From: Magnetococcales bacterium
GTDB lineage: Bacteria > Pseudomonadota > Magnetococcia > Magnetococcales > Magnetaquicoccaceae
Direction: 5' to 3'
DNA: 36,915 nucleotides
Assembly (NCBI GenBank): GCA_002753095.1
Contig: PDZU01000026.1
Coordinates: forward strand, 1 to 36,915
The stretch's first letter is position 1; each line of letters opens with the position of its first letter. Positions 8,420-16,268 of the stretch are shown here, one piece after another. The position numbers and the translations under genes are program-made. The notes under the pieces were generated by a model. That model saw only the letters and a list, made by a program, of their open reading frames with translations, searched no databases and was not told the origin of the DNA.

Positions 8420-9532
8420 TCACCCCAGCGGCAACAGCACGCGGAGAGTGGTTCCATCCTGTTCCGATGTCTCCATGGTGATGGTTCCATGCTGAATTTT
8501 GGCAATCAACATTGCCGAGTAGGTTCCCAAGCCTGTTCCTCCTGCCTTGCCGAAGGTGGTATATTTGTCAAAAAAGCGATCGACCAGTTCGTCTGGAACC
8601 GCCCCCTGATTATGGATGGCAATCTGCGCTTTGCCGTGCCAGCGCCGCCAATCGATGGTGATCTGGCTCATCATTGGGGCTGCCTCGATGGCATTTTTGA
8701 TCAGATTGGCCAACAACGAATAGCACAGCAACTCTTCACCGAGCACAAAGCAACTGCCCGAATCATCCTCGCCCTCGATCAGCATGAGCACCTCCAGACG
8801 TTTGCTGGCGATACGGTTTTGGAAGGCTTGGCGAATCTTGATGATCACGCCCATGATGTCGACCGGTTGGGGATGCAGGATATAGGTACCCTGTTCCATT
8901 TTGTACAGATCCAACGAGTTATTGATCATCTCCAGCAGACGGTAGCCCGATTCGCGAATAATCGCCAACATTTTATGATGTTCCGGGTCGCATGATGGAC
9001 ATTTTTGGTTGGTGAGCAACAGATCGGAAAAACCGATGATGGCATTGAGCGGGGTTTTCAGATCATGGCGCATGATCCGATTGACCTCTTCGCGCAGTTC
9101 TCCGGCCTTGATCAGCTCTTTGTTTTGATTTTCTATTTTCTCCCGTGCGCGTTTCAGACCCAGGTGCGTTATCGTGCGGGCATGCACGATGGGCGCACTG
9201 AATGGTTTGGTGATATAGTCTACGGCCCCCAGGGAGAGACCGGTCATTTCATCCGCCTCTTCATCCTTGGCGGTGATAAAGATCACTGGAATGTCCCGCG
9301 TGGATGCACTGGCTTTCAGACGGCTGCAGACCTCATAGCCATCCATCTCCGGCATGATAATGTCCAAAAGGATCAAATCGGGTTTTTGCTGTTCGGCCAA
9401 CAGTAACGCCTGCTGACCACTGGTGGCAATGGATATATCAAAATCGGGTTGCAGGGTTGGCAACAACACCTTGATGTTGGCCGGTACGTCATCGACAATC
9501 AATACCCTGGGGGTGGGGGATTCCAGATTCAT
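8420..9532 (-). CDS. Receiver-histidine kinase (REC-HisKA-HATPase)
   Basis: A 370-residue soluble protein with an N-terminal receiver (about 8-125: acidic pocket VDD, acceptor Asp57 in LILLDIIMPEMDG, Lys109 in DYITKPF). A coiled-coil linker leads to a HisKA domain with His156 in IMRHDLKTPLNAIIGF, then an HATPase domain (LLANLIKNAIEAA N box; GGTGLGTYSA G box). The REC-first arrangement means its kinase activity is probably set by phosphorylation from another kinase; the hybrid kinase directly downstream is an obvious candidate partner. A short insert carrying CPSC (TNQKCPSCDPEHHK) sits in the dimerisation helix region, which is unusual for HisKA and could bind metal; that is inference. Confidence 0.92.
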   Translation of the reverse strand: MNLESPTPRVLIVDDVPANIKVLLPTLQPDFDISIATSGQQALLLAEQQKPDLILLDIIMPEMDGYEVCSRLKASASTRDIPVIFITAKDEEADEMTGLSLGAVDYITKPFSAPIVHARTITHLGLKRAREKIENQNKELIKAGELREEVNRIMRHDLKTPLNAIIGFSDLLLTNQKCPSCDPEHHKMLAIIRESGYRLLEMINNSLDLYKMEQGTYILHPQPVDIMGVIIKIRQAFQNRIASKRLEVLMLIEGEDDSGSCFVLGEELLCYSLLANLIKNAIEAAPMMSQITIDWRRWHGKAQIAIHNQGAVPDELVDRFFDKYTTFGKAGGTGLGTYSAMLIAKIQHGTITMETSEQDGTTLRVLLPLG

Positions 9533-9667
9533 GCCTCTCCTTCCGTCACATCGTCACCTGTTCGCTTTCACGTCTGTGGCCCGTGAAAATTGTCGCGCAT
9601 CAGACCAGATAATGCAACCCGGCAATCCTCTTGCTCACTGCATGTTTTTCGCACACGTCGTTACATT

Positions 9668-11938
9668 TTAGCAAGCAGAGAAGCGCGACTGCCTGCTGTT
9701 GATCAGCAATTGGGTAAACTGTTCCACAGGTACTGGTCGGCTGTAATAGTATCCTTGAATTTCGTCGCACTCATTATCGCGCAAGAAGAGCAACTGTTCT
9801 TCGCTTTCCACCCCTTCGGCCACCACGGCCAGATTCATCTTGTGGGCCATGGAGATGGTAGCGGTGACGATGGCCACGTCTTCGGCATCCAGGGGCAGGT
9901 CGCGCACAAAGGAGCGATCAATTTTCAGGGCGTGCAGCGGAAATCTTTTCAGTGCGCCCAAGGAGGAGTAACCCGTACCGAAATCATCCAGTGAAATATG
10001 CACGCCCATGGCCTGCAGTTGCTGCATGGTGGCCACGGCCTGATCCACGTTATCCATGACCATGCTTTCGGTGATCTCCAGTTCCAGCCACTCTGGGGCC
10101 AAGCCTGTTTCGGCCAGCACGGAGGCCACCATATCGATCAACGCATCGCTCTGTTGAAACTGCCGTGCGGACAGGTTGACGGCCACCCGCACCGGTGCAT
10201 AACCGCCATCGATCCAGGTTTTGTTTTGCCGACAGGCACTGCGCAGGATCCACGCGCCCAATGGGACAATCAAACCGGTCTCTTCCGCCAGCGGGATAAA
10301 GTCCCCAGGGGAGACCATGCCCTGCCCAGGCTTGAACCAGCGCACCAGGGCCTCCATACCGATAATCCGTCCTGTCTGACAGGAGACTTTTGGTTGATAA
10401 TGGATGGAAAATTCCTCCCGATCCATGGCCAGGCGCAACTCTTTCTCCCGTTGCATACGCAGTAACGCCTGATCCTGCATCTGTTGGGTGAAGAAGCGGA
10501 AGAGGGAGCGCCCCTCTTTTTTTGACTGGAGCATGGCGCTGTCGGCATTTTTCAACAGCCCTTCGGCATCGGCGGCATCATGCGGGAAGGTGGTGATACC
10601 CATACTGCCCGACAGGGAAATTTCCTCACCGGCCAGGCGGAAGGGGGTAGCCAACTGTTCCAGAATTTTGCGGGCCACCAACTCTACGTAAAACGGGCTG
10701 GTCAGTTGCTGCAAGATCACGGCAAACTCATCCCCGCTCAAACGGGCCACGGTGTCCGAGGTACGCAAGCAGGAGCTGATCCGCTGTCCGGCTTCTTGCA
10801 ACATTTGGTCCCCAGCGTCGTGCCCCAGGGTATCGTTGACCAGTTTGAAGCGATCCAGATCGATCAGCATCAATACCACATCCCCCCGGTTGCGGATTGC
10901 CAGCGTGATGGCCTGATGCAGGCGGTCCTGGAAGAGGTGCCGATTTGGCAAACGGGTCAACGGATCAAATTTGGCCTGCACATCCAACTGTTCTTCCAGA
11001 GAGCGGCGGCTTAACAGGCCGGCCACGGTATGGGCAGCAGCCGTCAAGAAAACTCTCTCTTCTGCTCTGCTGCGGTGTTGCGCTGGCAAAAAGAGCATCA
11101 TCACCCCCGCGCAACGGCCCCGATCCATGATTGGTACACAGTAGTGACCGTGTGGCTCCTGTCCTGGCGATAATGGCGCATGCCGATCATCCACCCCTTC
11201 GGCAAACAGCAACTCTTTGCTGGCATAGGCCCGCCCACAAAGGCAGTAACCTACCGGGATGCGCGCACACAACTGCCCATCTGTGCTGGTGAGACCTTGT
11301 GCCGCCGCCAAGTACAGTTCTCCCCCCTCGGCATCGCTCAGGAAAATGGCCCCCTTGGGTTGCAGATCGAAGCAGGAGACCGAGACGATCACTTTGAGCA
11401 CCTGCTGCAACTGCTCTTGCAGCGAAAGTGGCTCCAGCATGGTTTCCAGCAATTTATTCAGGGCAGCCTGGGTTTCGCAGGCCATTTGCAGGTGCGATTT
11501 TTGTAGCTGGAGCTGGGTATTGTGTTCTTGCAGTCTTTGCAGCGCCGCCCGCAAACTCAAATGGGTTTTGACCCGCGCTTTGACCAAAGGATAAGAAAAA
11601 GGCACCGTGATATAGTCGACGGCCCCACAAGAAAAACCATCACAGGAAAAAAAGGCGCTCTCATCCTTGCGCACCCGTTCATCCACGATCAGCAAGACCG
11701 AGATGGACGCAGTGCGACTATCCTGCGCCAAGATCCGACACAGATCACACGCCGCGTGATCCGGCAAAGTGGCACTCATCAGGATCAGGTCATACGGGAT
11801 TACCGTCGGTTCCACTGCTTGACAAATTTGCAGACAGCGCGCGCCACTGTCACAATCGGCCACTGCACCCAAATCTTGTAAAACGATCCGCAACTCTTCC
11901 CGCACCCAAGAGCGCTCATCGACAATCAGTATCGTCAT
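9668..11938 (-). CDS. Degenerate REC-GAF-GGDEF-EAL protein (c-di-GMP turnover)
   Basis: A 756-residue protein with a receiver-like domain (1-125), GAF (about 150-310), GGDEF (about 320-480) and EAL (about 495-745). The cyclase motif reads SGDEF (401-405), a permitted variant, with the inhibitory RxxD site RTSD at 392-395. The phosphodiesterase domain keeps MEALVRW (Glu529) and DDFGTGYSSL, so it may be active. The receiver fold has Ser55 (LILMSATLPD) where Asp is expected, and Val112 (DYITVPF) where Lys is expected, so it cannot be phosphorylated in the usual way. The GAF domain shares CLCG and HGHY with the hybrid kinase downstream. It is the first gene of the minus-strand signalling run; 135 bp separate it from the next kinase gene. 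Confidence 0.93.
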   Translation of the reverse strand: MTILIVDERSWVREELRIVLQDLGAVADCDSGARCLQICQAVEPTVIPYDLILMSATLPDHAACDLCRILAQDSRTASISVLLIVDERVRKDESAFFSCDGFSCGAVDYITVPFSYPLVKARVKTHLSLRAALQRLQEHNTQLQLQKSHLQMACETQAALNKLLETMLEPLSLQEQLQQVLKVIVSVSCFDLQPKGAIFLSDAEGGELYLAAAQGLTSTDGQLCARIPVGYCLCGRAYASKELLFAEGVDDRHAPLSPGQEPHGHYCVPIMDRGRCAGVMMLFLPAQHRSRAEERVFLTAAAHTVAGLLSRRSLEEQLDVQAKFDPLTRLPNRHLFQDRLHQAITLAIRNRGDVVLMLIDLDRFKLVNDTLGHDAGDQMLQEAGQRISSCLRTSDTVARLSGDEFAVILQQLTSPFYVELVARKILEQLATPFRLAGEEISLSGSMGITTFPHDAADAEGLLKNADSAMLQSKKEGRSLFRFFTQQMQDQALLRMQREKELRLAMDREEFSIHYQPKVSCQTGRIIGMEALVRWFKPGQGMVSPGDFIPLAEETGLIVPLGAWILRSACRQNKTWIDGGYAPVRVAVNLSARQFQQSDALIDMVASVLAETGLAPEWLELEITESMVMDNVDQAVATMQQLQAMGVHISLDDFGTGYSSLGALKRFPLHALKIDRSFVRDLPLDAEDVAIVTATISMAHKMNLAVVAEGVESEEQLLFLRDNECDEIQGYYYSRPVPVEQFTQLLINSRQSRFSAC

Positions 11939-12152
11939 CGCTTTATCTGCCGCGTCCTGCCTCAGAACATTTTAACCATCCACCCCTATGAACCAGCGCA
12001 AATCTTACCTCTTTTGGCACGCCAAGTCGATTGCCGTTCTTGACTTGGCGCGCAGGACGATTGCGACCAGAAATCCGTGCGTAACAGAGCATCTCATATA
12101 ATACAAATTCATTACCGACAAATTGGCGCCATATTATCGAATTTAATATGTG
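11939..12152. promoter_or_regulatory. Leader/upstream region of the GGDEF-EAL gene with two inverted repeats
   Basis: The region is noncoding. It holds a 9-bp inverted repeat CGCCAAGTC (12020-12028) / GACTTGGCG (12042-12050) with a 13-nt loop and no T run. It also holds an AT-rich inverted repeat CATATTA (12130-12136) / TAATATG (12144-12150). Between them, on the minus strand, is a weak promoter-like pair TTGTCG (12122-12117) and TATATG (12100-12095) with 16-bp spacing. A reading is that the AT-rich palindrome is an operator and the GC stem is part of the transcript leader of the GGDEF-EAL gene. This is suggestive only. Confidence 0.3.
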
Positions 12153-12160
12153 AAAAACAG

Positions 12161-12196
12161 AAAAAAAACAGGGGGAGCAAATCCTCACTCCCCCTG
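12161..12196 (-). terminator. Rho-independent terminator of the sulfur-globule-like gene
   Basis: On the minus strand a 9-bp stem CAGGGGGAG/CTCCCCCTG (12196-12188 and 12177-12169) with a 10-nt loop is followed at once by eight T residues (12168-12161). It lies about 125 bp beyond the stop codon of the glycine-rich secreted protein and in the correct orientation for it. No such run of T exists on the other side, so it works in this direction only. Confidence 0.85.
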
Positions 12197-12320
12197 ACAC
12201 CCACACAGCCACCCCCAGGGAGACATCCACCCGCAGAACGGGTTTAGCCTATTGATCCAAGCCGAGGCAATGCCAAAATTGGCAACCGCTTAGCCCGGGA
12301 GGAAGGCCGCATCACGCGAC

Positions 12321-12725
12321 CTACCAGCCCCAACCGGGACCGCCCCAACCGGGACCACCCCAACCACCCGGACCCCAGCCATTATTGCCGTTGTAACCGT
12401 TGTAGTTGTTCCAGTTGTTGTTCCAGTTGTTGTTCCAATCGTTGTTGCCGCTACCGCTGCCGGCCACATCACCGCCCATATTGAAACCGAAGTTGCCGTT
12501 GGCCCGGCCGTTGCCGTTACCATTGCCCAACCAGTTGTTGCCGTTATTCCAGCCATTGTTCCAGCCGTTATTGCCCCAACCGTTATTGCCCCAGCCATTA
12601 TTCCAGGGACCGCCCCAGCCAGGCCCACCCCAACCCGGACCCCAGGCAGCAGCATCGCCAGCCGACATCAACACCGCTCCACCCAACAGGGCTGCCACGG
12701 TCAACACCTTCATTATTTTCTTCAT
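12321..12725 (-). CDS. Sulfur-globule-like Gly/Asn/Trp-rich secreted protein
   Basis: A 134-residue protein starting at the ATG at 12725, preceded by GAGAGG at about 6-nt spacing. It has a clear Sec signal peptide (MKKIMKVLTVAALLGGAVLM, cleavage after ...DAAA). The mature protein is low complexity: WGPGWGGPGWGGP blocks at both ends, NNGWG repeats and N/G/W-rich runs between them, and a short FNMGGD core. This composition and the WGPGWGGP opening resemble the structural envelope proteins of periplasmic sulfur globules (Sgp/CV families) in sulfur-oxidising bacteria. An unrelated glycine-rich surface protein remains possible. A single-gene unit with its own strong terminator suggests high expression. 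Confidence 0.75.
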   Translation of the reverse strand: MKKIMKVLTVAALLGGAVLMSAGDAAAWGPGWGGPGWGGPWNNGWGNNGWGNNGWNNGWNNGNNWLGNGNGNGRANGNFGFNMGGDVAGSGSGNNDWNNNWNNNWNNYNGYNGNNGWGPGGWGGPGWGGPGWGW

Positions 12726-12767
12726 GTTATTCCTCTCCCATGCCCGATAATGAGCGATCAAGTTGTT

Positions 12768-12773
12768 ATTATA
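12768..12773 (-). promoter_or_regulatory. Possible -10 box for the sulfur-globule-like gene
   Basis: On the minus strand a perfect TATAAT lies about 43 bp upstream of the ATG at 12725. No good -35 hexamer is found at 16-18 bp; TTGTCA (12801-12796) matches well but sits 22 bp away. It is therefore a candidate only. Confidence 0.35.
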
Positions 12774-12826
12774 GGGGAAGATCCCCAGCCCGTACTGACA
12801 AAACCCTTGCATGACAAAAAAAACCG

Positions 12827-12832
12827 TATAAT
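12827..12832 (+). promoter_or_regulatory. Possible -10 box for the glycosyltransferase gene
   Basis: A perfect TATAAT on the plus strand lies about 78 bp upstream of the glycosyltransferase ATG. TTGCAT (12807-12812) is the nearest -35-like hexamer, but its spacing of 14 bp is short. With the minus-strand TATAAT about 55 bp away, this spacer looks like a divergent promoter region serving both genes. Confidence 0.35.
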
Positions 12833-12909
12833 CCTAGCATGGACCAACTTTGGACGCTACCGTTTTTCGACACAGTCTTTCGTCAACACCCATTTTGCCT
12901 GCACCTGCC

Positions 12910-14112
12910 ATGCCCGATCCGCATCTCATTGTTGTCATTCCGGCTCATGACGAGCCCTTATTGCTTGATACATTGGACTCCCTGTGTCACTGCCATCCAG
13001 CACCGGCGGTGGTGGAGGTCGTTGTTGTCATCAACGGTTCCGAGCAGGATACCCTGGCGGTGCAGCAACGCAATCACCTCTCCTGGCAGCAAAGCCAGCA
13101 GTGGATAGCGCAGCGGCCTGTTCTGCCTTTTGCCATCACCCTGCTTTATGAACCAACCTTGCCTGCGCGCCATGCGGGTGTTGGTACGGCCCGCAAAATG
13201 GGCATGGACTGGGCTGCGCAACGGTTTGCGCCCGGCCAACGGCAGTGCGGCGTCATTGTCTGCCTGGATGCGGACTGCCAAGTAGCGCCCGACTATCTGG
13301 TTGCCTTGTGCCAACTGTTTGCCAGTGCTCCTGAAGCACCCGGATGTTCCCTTTATTTTGAGCACCCGTTGCAGGGACTACCCAACGCGCAGCGGCAGGC
13401 CATTTTGCACTATGAGCTCTACCTGCGCTATTATCTGCATGGCTTGCGTTGGAGCGGTTTTCCGCATGCCTTTCATACCATTGGCTCCAGCATGGCCGTG
13501 CGTGCCAACGCCTACCGAGCGCAAGGGGGCATGAACCGTCGCAAGGCGGGGGAAGATTTTTATTTTTTACAAAAAATCATCCCGATTGGTGGTTTTCGTG
13601 ATCTTTGCCACACCACGGTGTATCCTTCGCCGCGTCCTTCGCACCGTGTTCCATTTGGCACAGGGCGGGCCATTGCCGAGGCACTGGCGGCCCAGAAAGA
13701 TCTTGGTTTGGTGTATGATCCGCGCCTTTTTGCTCTTTTGGCTGACCTTTTTCGCGGCATGGAAACGCTGTACCAAAGAGCGCCCACAGAATTTTTGCCG
13801 CGCCTGCACCCCTGTCTGCAGGCGTTCCTCGTCCAGCATGACTGGCCGCAACGTTTCCAGGAGATGCGTCAGAACACCACGTCACTGGCCGCCTTTCAGA
13901 AGCGGTTTTACCTCAACTTTAACGCTTTCACCATTTTGAAATTCATCCATTTTGCCAGCGCCGAAGCCTTTCCGAAGCAGGCTATTGGCCCTGCTGCCCG
14001 GCAACTTCTGCTTTGGATGCAAATTTCCGATCAGGCGGCAGAGGAAGAGGGTCTGTTGGCCATCTATCGTCATCTGGACCGCTCTGGCTTTTGGTACGAT
14101 CGGAGCGGTTAA
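12910..14112 (+). CDS. Family 2-like glycosyltransferase
   Basis: A 400-residue protein from the ATG at 12910 (MPDPHLIVVIPAHDEP). This start puts the first strand of the GT-A fold right at the N-terminus; a TTG at 12850 would add 20 residues. No good Shine-Dalgarno is visible. Features of inverting GT2 enzymes are IVVIPAHDE, VVVINGS, a nucleotide/metal-binding DxD (CLDADCQV) and an acceptor-side ED (GEDFYFLQKI) after GSSMAVRANAY. No transmembrane segment is obvious, unlike polysaccharide synthases. The substrate cannot be told from sequence. It stands alone, with no other sugar genes nearby. Its TAA overlaps the stop codon of the convergent HD-GYP gene. Confidence 0.85.
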   Translation: MPDPHLIVVIPAHDEPLLLDTLDSLCHCHPAPAVVEVVVVINGSEQDTLAVQQRNHLSWQQSQQWIAQRPVLPFAITLLYEPTLPARHAGVGTARKMGMDWAAQRFAPGQRQCGVIVCLDADCQVAPDYLVALCQLFASAPEAPGCSLYFEHPLQGLPNAQRQAILHYELYLRYYLHGLRWSGFPHAFHTIGSSMAVRANAYRAQGGMNRRKAGEDFYFLQKIIPIGGFRDLCHTTVYPSPRPSHRVPFGTGRAIAEALAAQKDLGLVYDPRLFALLADLFRGMETLYQRAPTEFLPRLHPCLQAFLVQHDWPQRFQEMRQNTTSLAAFQKRFYLNFNAFTILKFIHFASAEAFPKQAIGPAARQLLLWMQISDQAAEEEGLLAIYRHLDRSGFWYDRSG

Positions 14113-15383
14113 CGGTACAACTCTGGCTTTGGCATATATTTTTTGGGATCCACGCCCCATTTGCTGGGGGACTCGTGATCCACAATGCGGTAGGCTTGCT
14201 CGGTACGTTTGGCCAACAAATCCACGGTGACCGGTTCGATGGCACATTTTTTCTTGGCATCGACGATCAAGCGCACCACAGGAAACAGCAGTGCCTCGCG
14301 GTGATTTTCCACCACGACGCCCACGCGTTGGTTTTCCAGGCGGACCATGCTCCCCACCGGATAGATGCCCACGCACTGCACAAACTGCTGAAACAGCGCC
14401 AAGTCGAAGTGGTGTTTGCACCATTCGTACATTTTTTCCAGCGCTTCGTGGCTGATCATACCTTTGTGGTAGCTGCGATCCGAGGTGATGGCATCATAGA
14501 CATCGACGATGGCCGCCATCTGTCCGAACAGAGCGATATCTTTGCCTTCCAGTTTGCGCGGATAACCGCTGCCATTGAAGCGTTCGTGATGCTGTCCGGC
14601 CACCTGTACCGACAGTTCGCTGATCCCCTCTGTTTCGTGCAAAATCTCCTCGCTGTAGAGGGGATGGGATTTCATGATATTGAACTCGGCATCGGTCAAT
14701 TTATTCGGACTATTCAAGATTTCGGTGGGCACCTTCATTTTGCCGATGTCATGCAACATGCCGCCGATGCCGGCCTGGATGATCTGTTCCCGATCCATAC
14801 CCATGGATTGGCAAAAGGACATCAGAAACACCCCCACGTTCACCGAGTGCATGAAGGTGTATTCATCCTTGCGTTTGATCAGGCTGAGGCTGAGGATGGC
14901 GCCTGGATTGGTGAAGGCGGATTCGGTCATCCGTTCCACTGCCGCGCGCACCGGTTCAATCTCCACCTGTTTGCCGAGGCGGACATCGGTCAAGACCCCG
15001 GCCACCACTTTGCGGGCCTGATCGGTCACCTTGCGGGCATTGGCCAGTTCATCCTGCAAGCTTTTGTGTTTGCTTTCGGCGGTGGCCTGTTGTTTTTTAT
15101 CCCACAGGCCGATTTTTTTGATCTCCTGTGCCGCCTCTGCCTGCACCGCCAACAGGGTTGGGGCACTGGCCACATCGATACCCATGCTGGTATCGATATA
15201 GACCTCTTCGATCCCATTGATACGAATTTTCTCGATTTCGGCCTGTTTTTCGATGGTTTTGCGGCCCCAGTGGGCTGGGTCTCCCCCCCAATCACAGACA
15301 TATCCGCTGATCACCATACCCGGTCGCAATTCGGCGACCGATATTTTTTTGATCACATTCAGATTGGTTTTGGCACCAGACAT
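14109..15383 (-). CDS. HD-GYP domain cyclic-di-GMP phosphodiesterase with DUF3391 N-terminus
   Basis: A 424-residue protein with an N-terminal DUF3391-type domain (about 10-130, including VAELRPGMVISGYVC) and an HD-GYP domain (about 150-340). The metal and catalytic motifs are intact: HS (179-180), HDIGK (211-215), SH (239-240), QHH (264-266) and the GYP segment HHERFNGSGYP (265-275). A short C-terminal domain follows (VGSMVRLENQRVGVVVE). It is predicted to hydrolyse c-di-GMP to pGpG/GMP in the cytoplasm. A coiled coil (about 80-130) links the domains. Together with the GGDEF-EAL protein 2.2 kb away, it suggests active c-di-GMP control in this region. Confidence 0.93.
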   Translation of the reverse strand: MSGAKTNLNVIKKISVAELRPGMVISGYVCDWGGDPAHWGRKTIEKQAEIEKIRINGIEEVYIDTSMGIDVASAPTLLAVQAEAAQEIKKIGLWDKKQQATAESKHKSLQDELANARKVTDQARKVVAGVLTDVRLGKQVEIEPVRAAVERMTESAFTNPGAILSLSLIKRKDEYTFMHSVNVGVFLMSFCQSMGMDREQIIQAGIGGMLHDIGKMKVPTEILNSPNKLTDAEFNIMKSHPLYSEEILHETEGISELSVQVAGQHHERFNGSGYPRKLEGKDIALFGQMAAIVDVYDAITSDRSYHKGMISHEALEKMYEWCKHHFDLALFQQFVQCVGIYPVGSMVRLENQRVGVVVENHREALLFPVVRLIVDAKKKCAIEPVTVDLLAKRTEQAYRIVDHESPSKWGVDPKKYMPKPELYR

Positions 15384-15511
15384 GGCCAGATTCTCACCCT
15401 AAAACCGTGCAAAACAGCCCAAAAGGCAGGCAGAGGAACCCCCCGCAATTCTGCAAGAATGGCGCAGTTCGCACCAAGAAGCAAGCAAAATATACCAGGG
15501 AAATCGCATTT

Positions 15512-15590
15512 GAAAGTGGCATGGGGTCAAGGGGAGATTATCTCCCCTTGCGGGTTGCAAGGGTGGAACCCTTGCTTGTATGGCGCGCTG
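15512..15590. repeat. Short intergenic repeat, copy B (terminal hairpin pair)
   Basis: Holds the two end-module hairpins only: 15528-15550 (arms CAAGGGGAG / CTCCCCTTG) and 15557-15575 (GCAAGGGT, loop GGA, ACCCTTGC). It is preceded by GAAAGTGGCATGGGGT and followed by TATGGCGCGCT. The same order and flanks occur, inverted, at the right end of copy C, and a related order in copy D. It lies between the Uma2 gene stop and the HD-GYP gene start. Confidence 0.85.
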
Positions 15591-15595
15591 ATCCA

Positions 15596-16198
15596 TTACG
15601 CCTCTTGTTCTCCCCGCCCATTTTTTCTCAGATACTCTTGCATATCCTCATTATCAACCCGATCATAGATCTCCTCGACAGTGAGCGTTAACCCAATCGA
15701 CTCAAAAAGGATGGCATCACCAAGAAAATAATGATCTGATTGCCAACCATTATTTTTTCTGAACACCTCAACATCCACAAAGTCTTGTTCAATGAGAACG
15801 TACTCTTTGAGAGTGGAAATATTGAGGTATTCATGCTTTTTTGTAATCGTGTCGATCCTTCTTGAGGAACCGGATACAACCTCAACGATAATGACAGGGC
15901 ACTCCTTGTAGAGGTTGCTTTGCGAGGTTTCGTCACAAATCACCATCATATCTGGATAACGAAACCTTGTTTCTGACGTTTTCAGCTTCATTTCTGCAGT
16001 AAATGCCTGACATTTTTTGCCCTTCAAGAAGCGACGCATTTCAGCAAAAATATTGCCAGATATTGTCGCATGCTTGTCTGTTCCTCCCGTCATGGCATAC
16101 ACATATCCATCAACATATTCATGCTTTACCTCACTCTCCAACTCTCCTTTCAGGTACTCCTCCTCGGTAATTGAGCAATCAGTTACTTGCAGAGGCAT
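15596..16198 (-). CDS. Uma2 family (DUF820) PD-(D/E)XK endonuclease-like protein
   Basis: A 200-residue protein from the ATG at 16198 (MPLQVTDCSITEEEYLKGE), which has AGAGGG about 10 nt upstream; two upstream in-frame ATGs are less likely. It matches the Uma2/DUF820 layout: N-terminal EEEYL, the EYVDGYVYAMTGGT hairpin, a core with RYPDMMVICDE (Asp83) and IIVEVVS (Glu106) forming the PD-(D/E)XK-like site, and a C-terminal strand LTLTVEEIYD. Family members are predicted nucleases of unknown biological role, abundant in genomes rich in mobile DNA. It lies 70 bp downstream of the chemoreceptor gene. Slightly AT-rich relative to its neighbours, which may mean acquisition. Confidence 0.88.
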   Translation of the reverse strand: MPLQVTDCSITEEEYLKGELESEVKHEYVDGYVYAMTGGTDKHATISGNIFAEMRRFLKGKKCQAFTAEMKLKTSETRFRYPDMMVICDETSQSNLYKECPVIIVEVVSGSSRRIDTITKKHEYLNISTLKEYVLIEQDFVDVEVFRKNNGWQSDHYFLGDAILFESIGLTLTVEEIYDRVDNEDMQEYLRKNGRGEQEA

Positions 16199-16268
16199 GG
16201 TTTCAATCCCTCTCATATGGTTGATACCGCGCACAAATCAGGCATAAGAATTCCTGATCACCAAACAA

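Noticed and set aside
11943..12230. A 95-codon open frame upstream of the GGDEF-EAL gene
   Set aside because: It crosses the terminator hairpin and both inverted repeats, has no clear ribosome-binding site, and does not resemble a known protein.
12290..12655. Alternative reading frame across the glycine-rich gene, giving a Val/Ala/Thr-rich protein
   Set aside because: It is a by-product of the repetitive codons of the sulfur-globule-like gene, which has the signal peptide, SD and terminator.
15596..16198. Uma2 protein as an insertion-sequence transposase
   Set aside because: The motifs fit the DUF820 PD-(D/E)XK layout, no terminal inverted repeats or target duplication flank the gene, and the nearby hairpins belong to the repeat family found elsewhere without Uma2.
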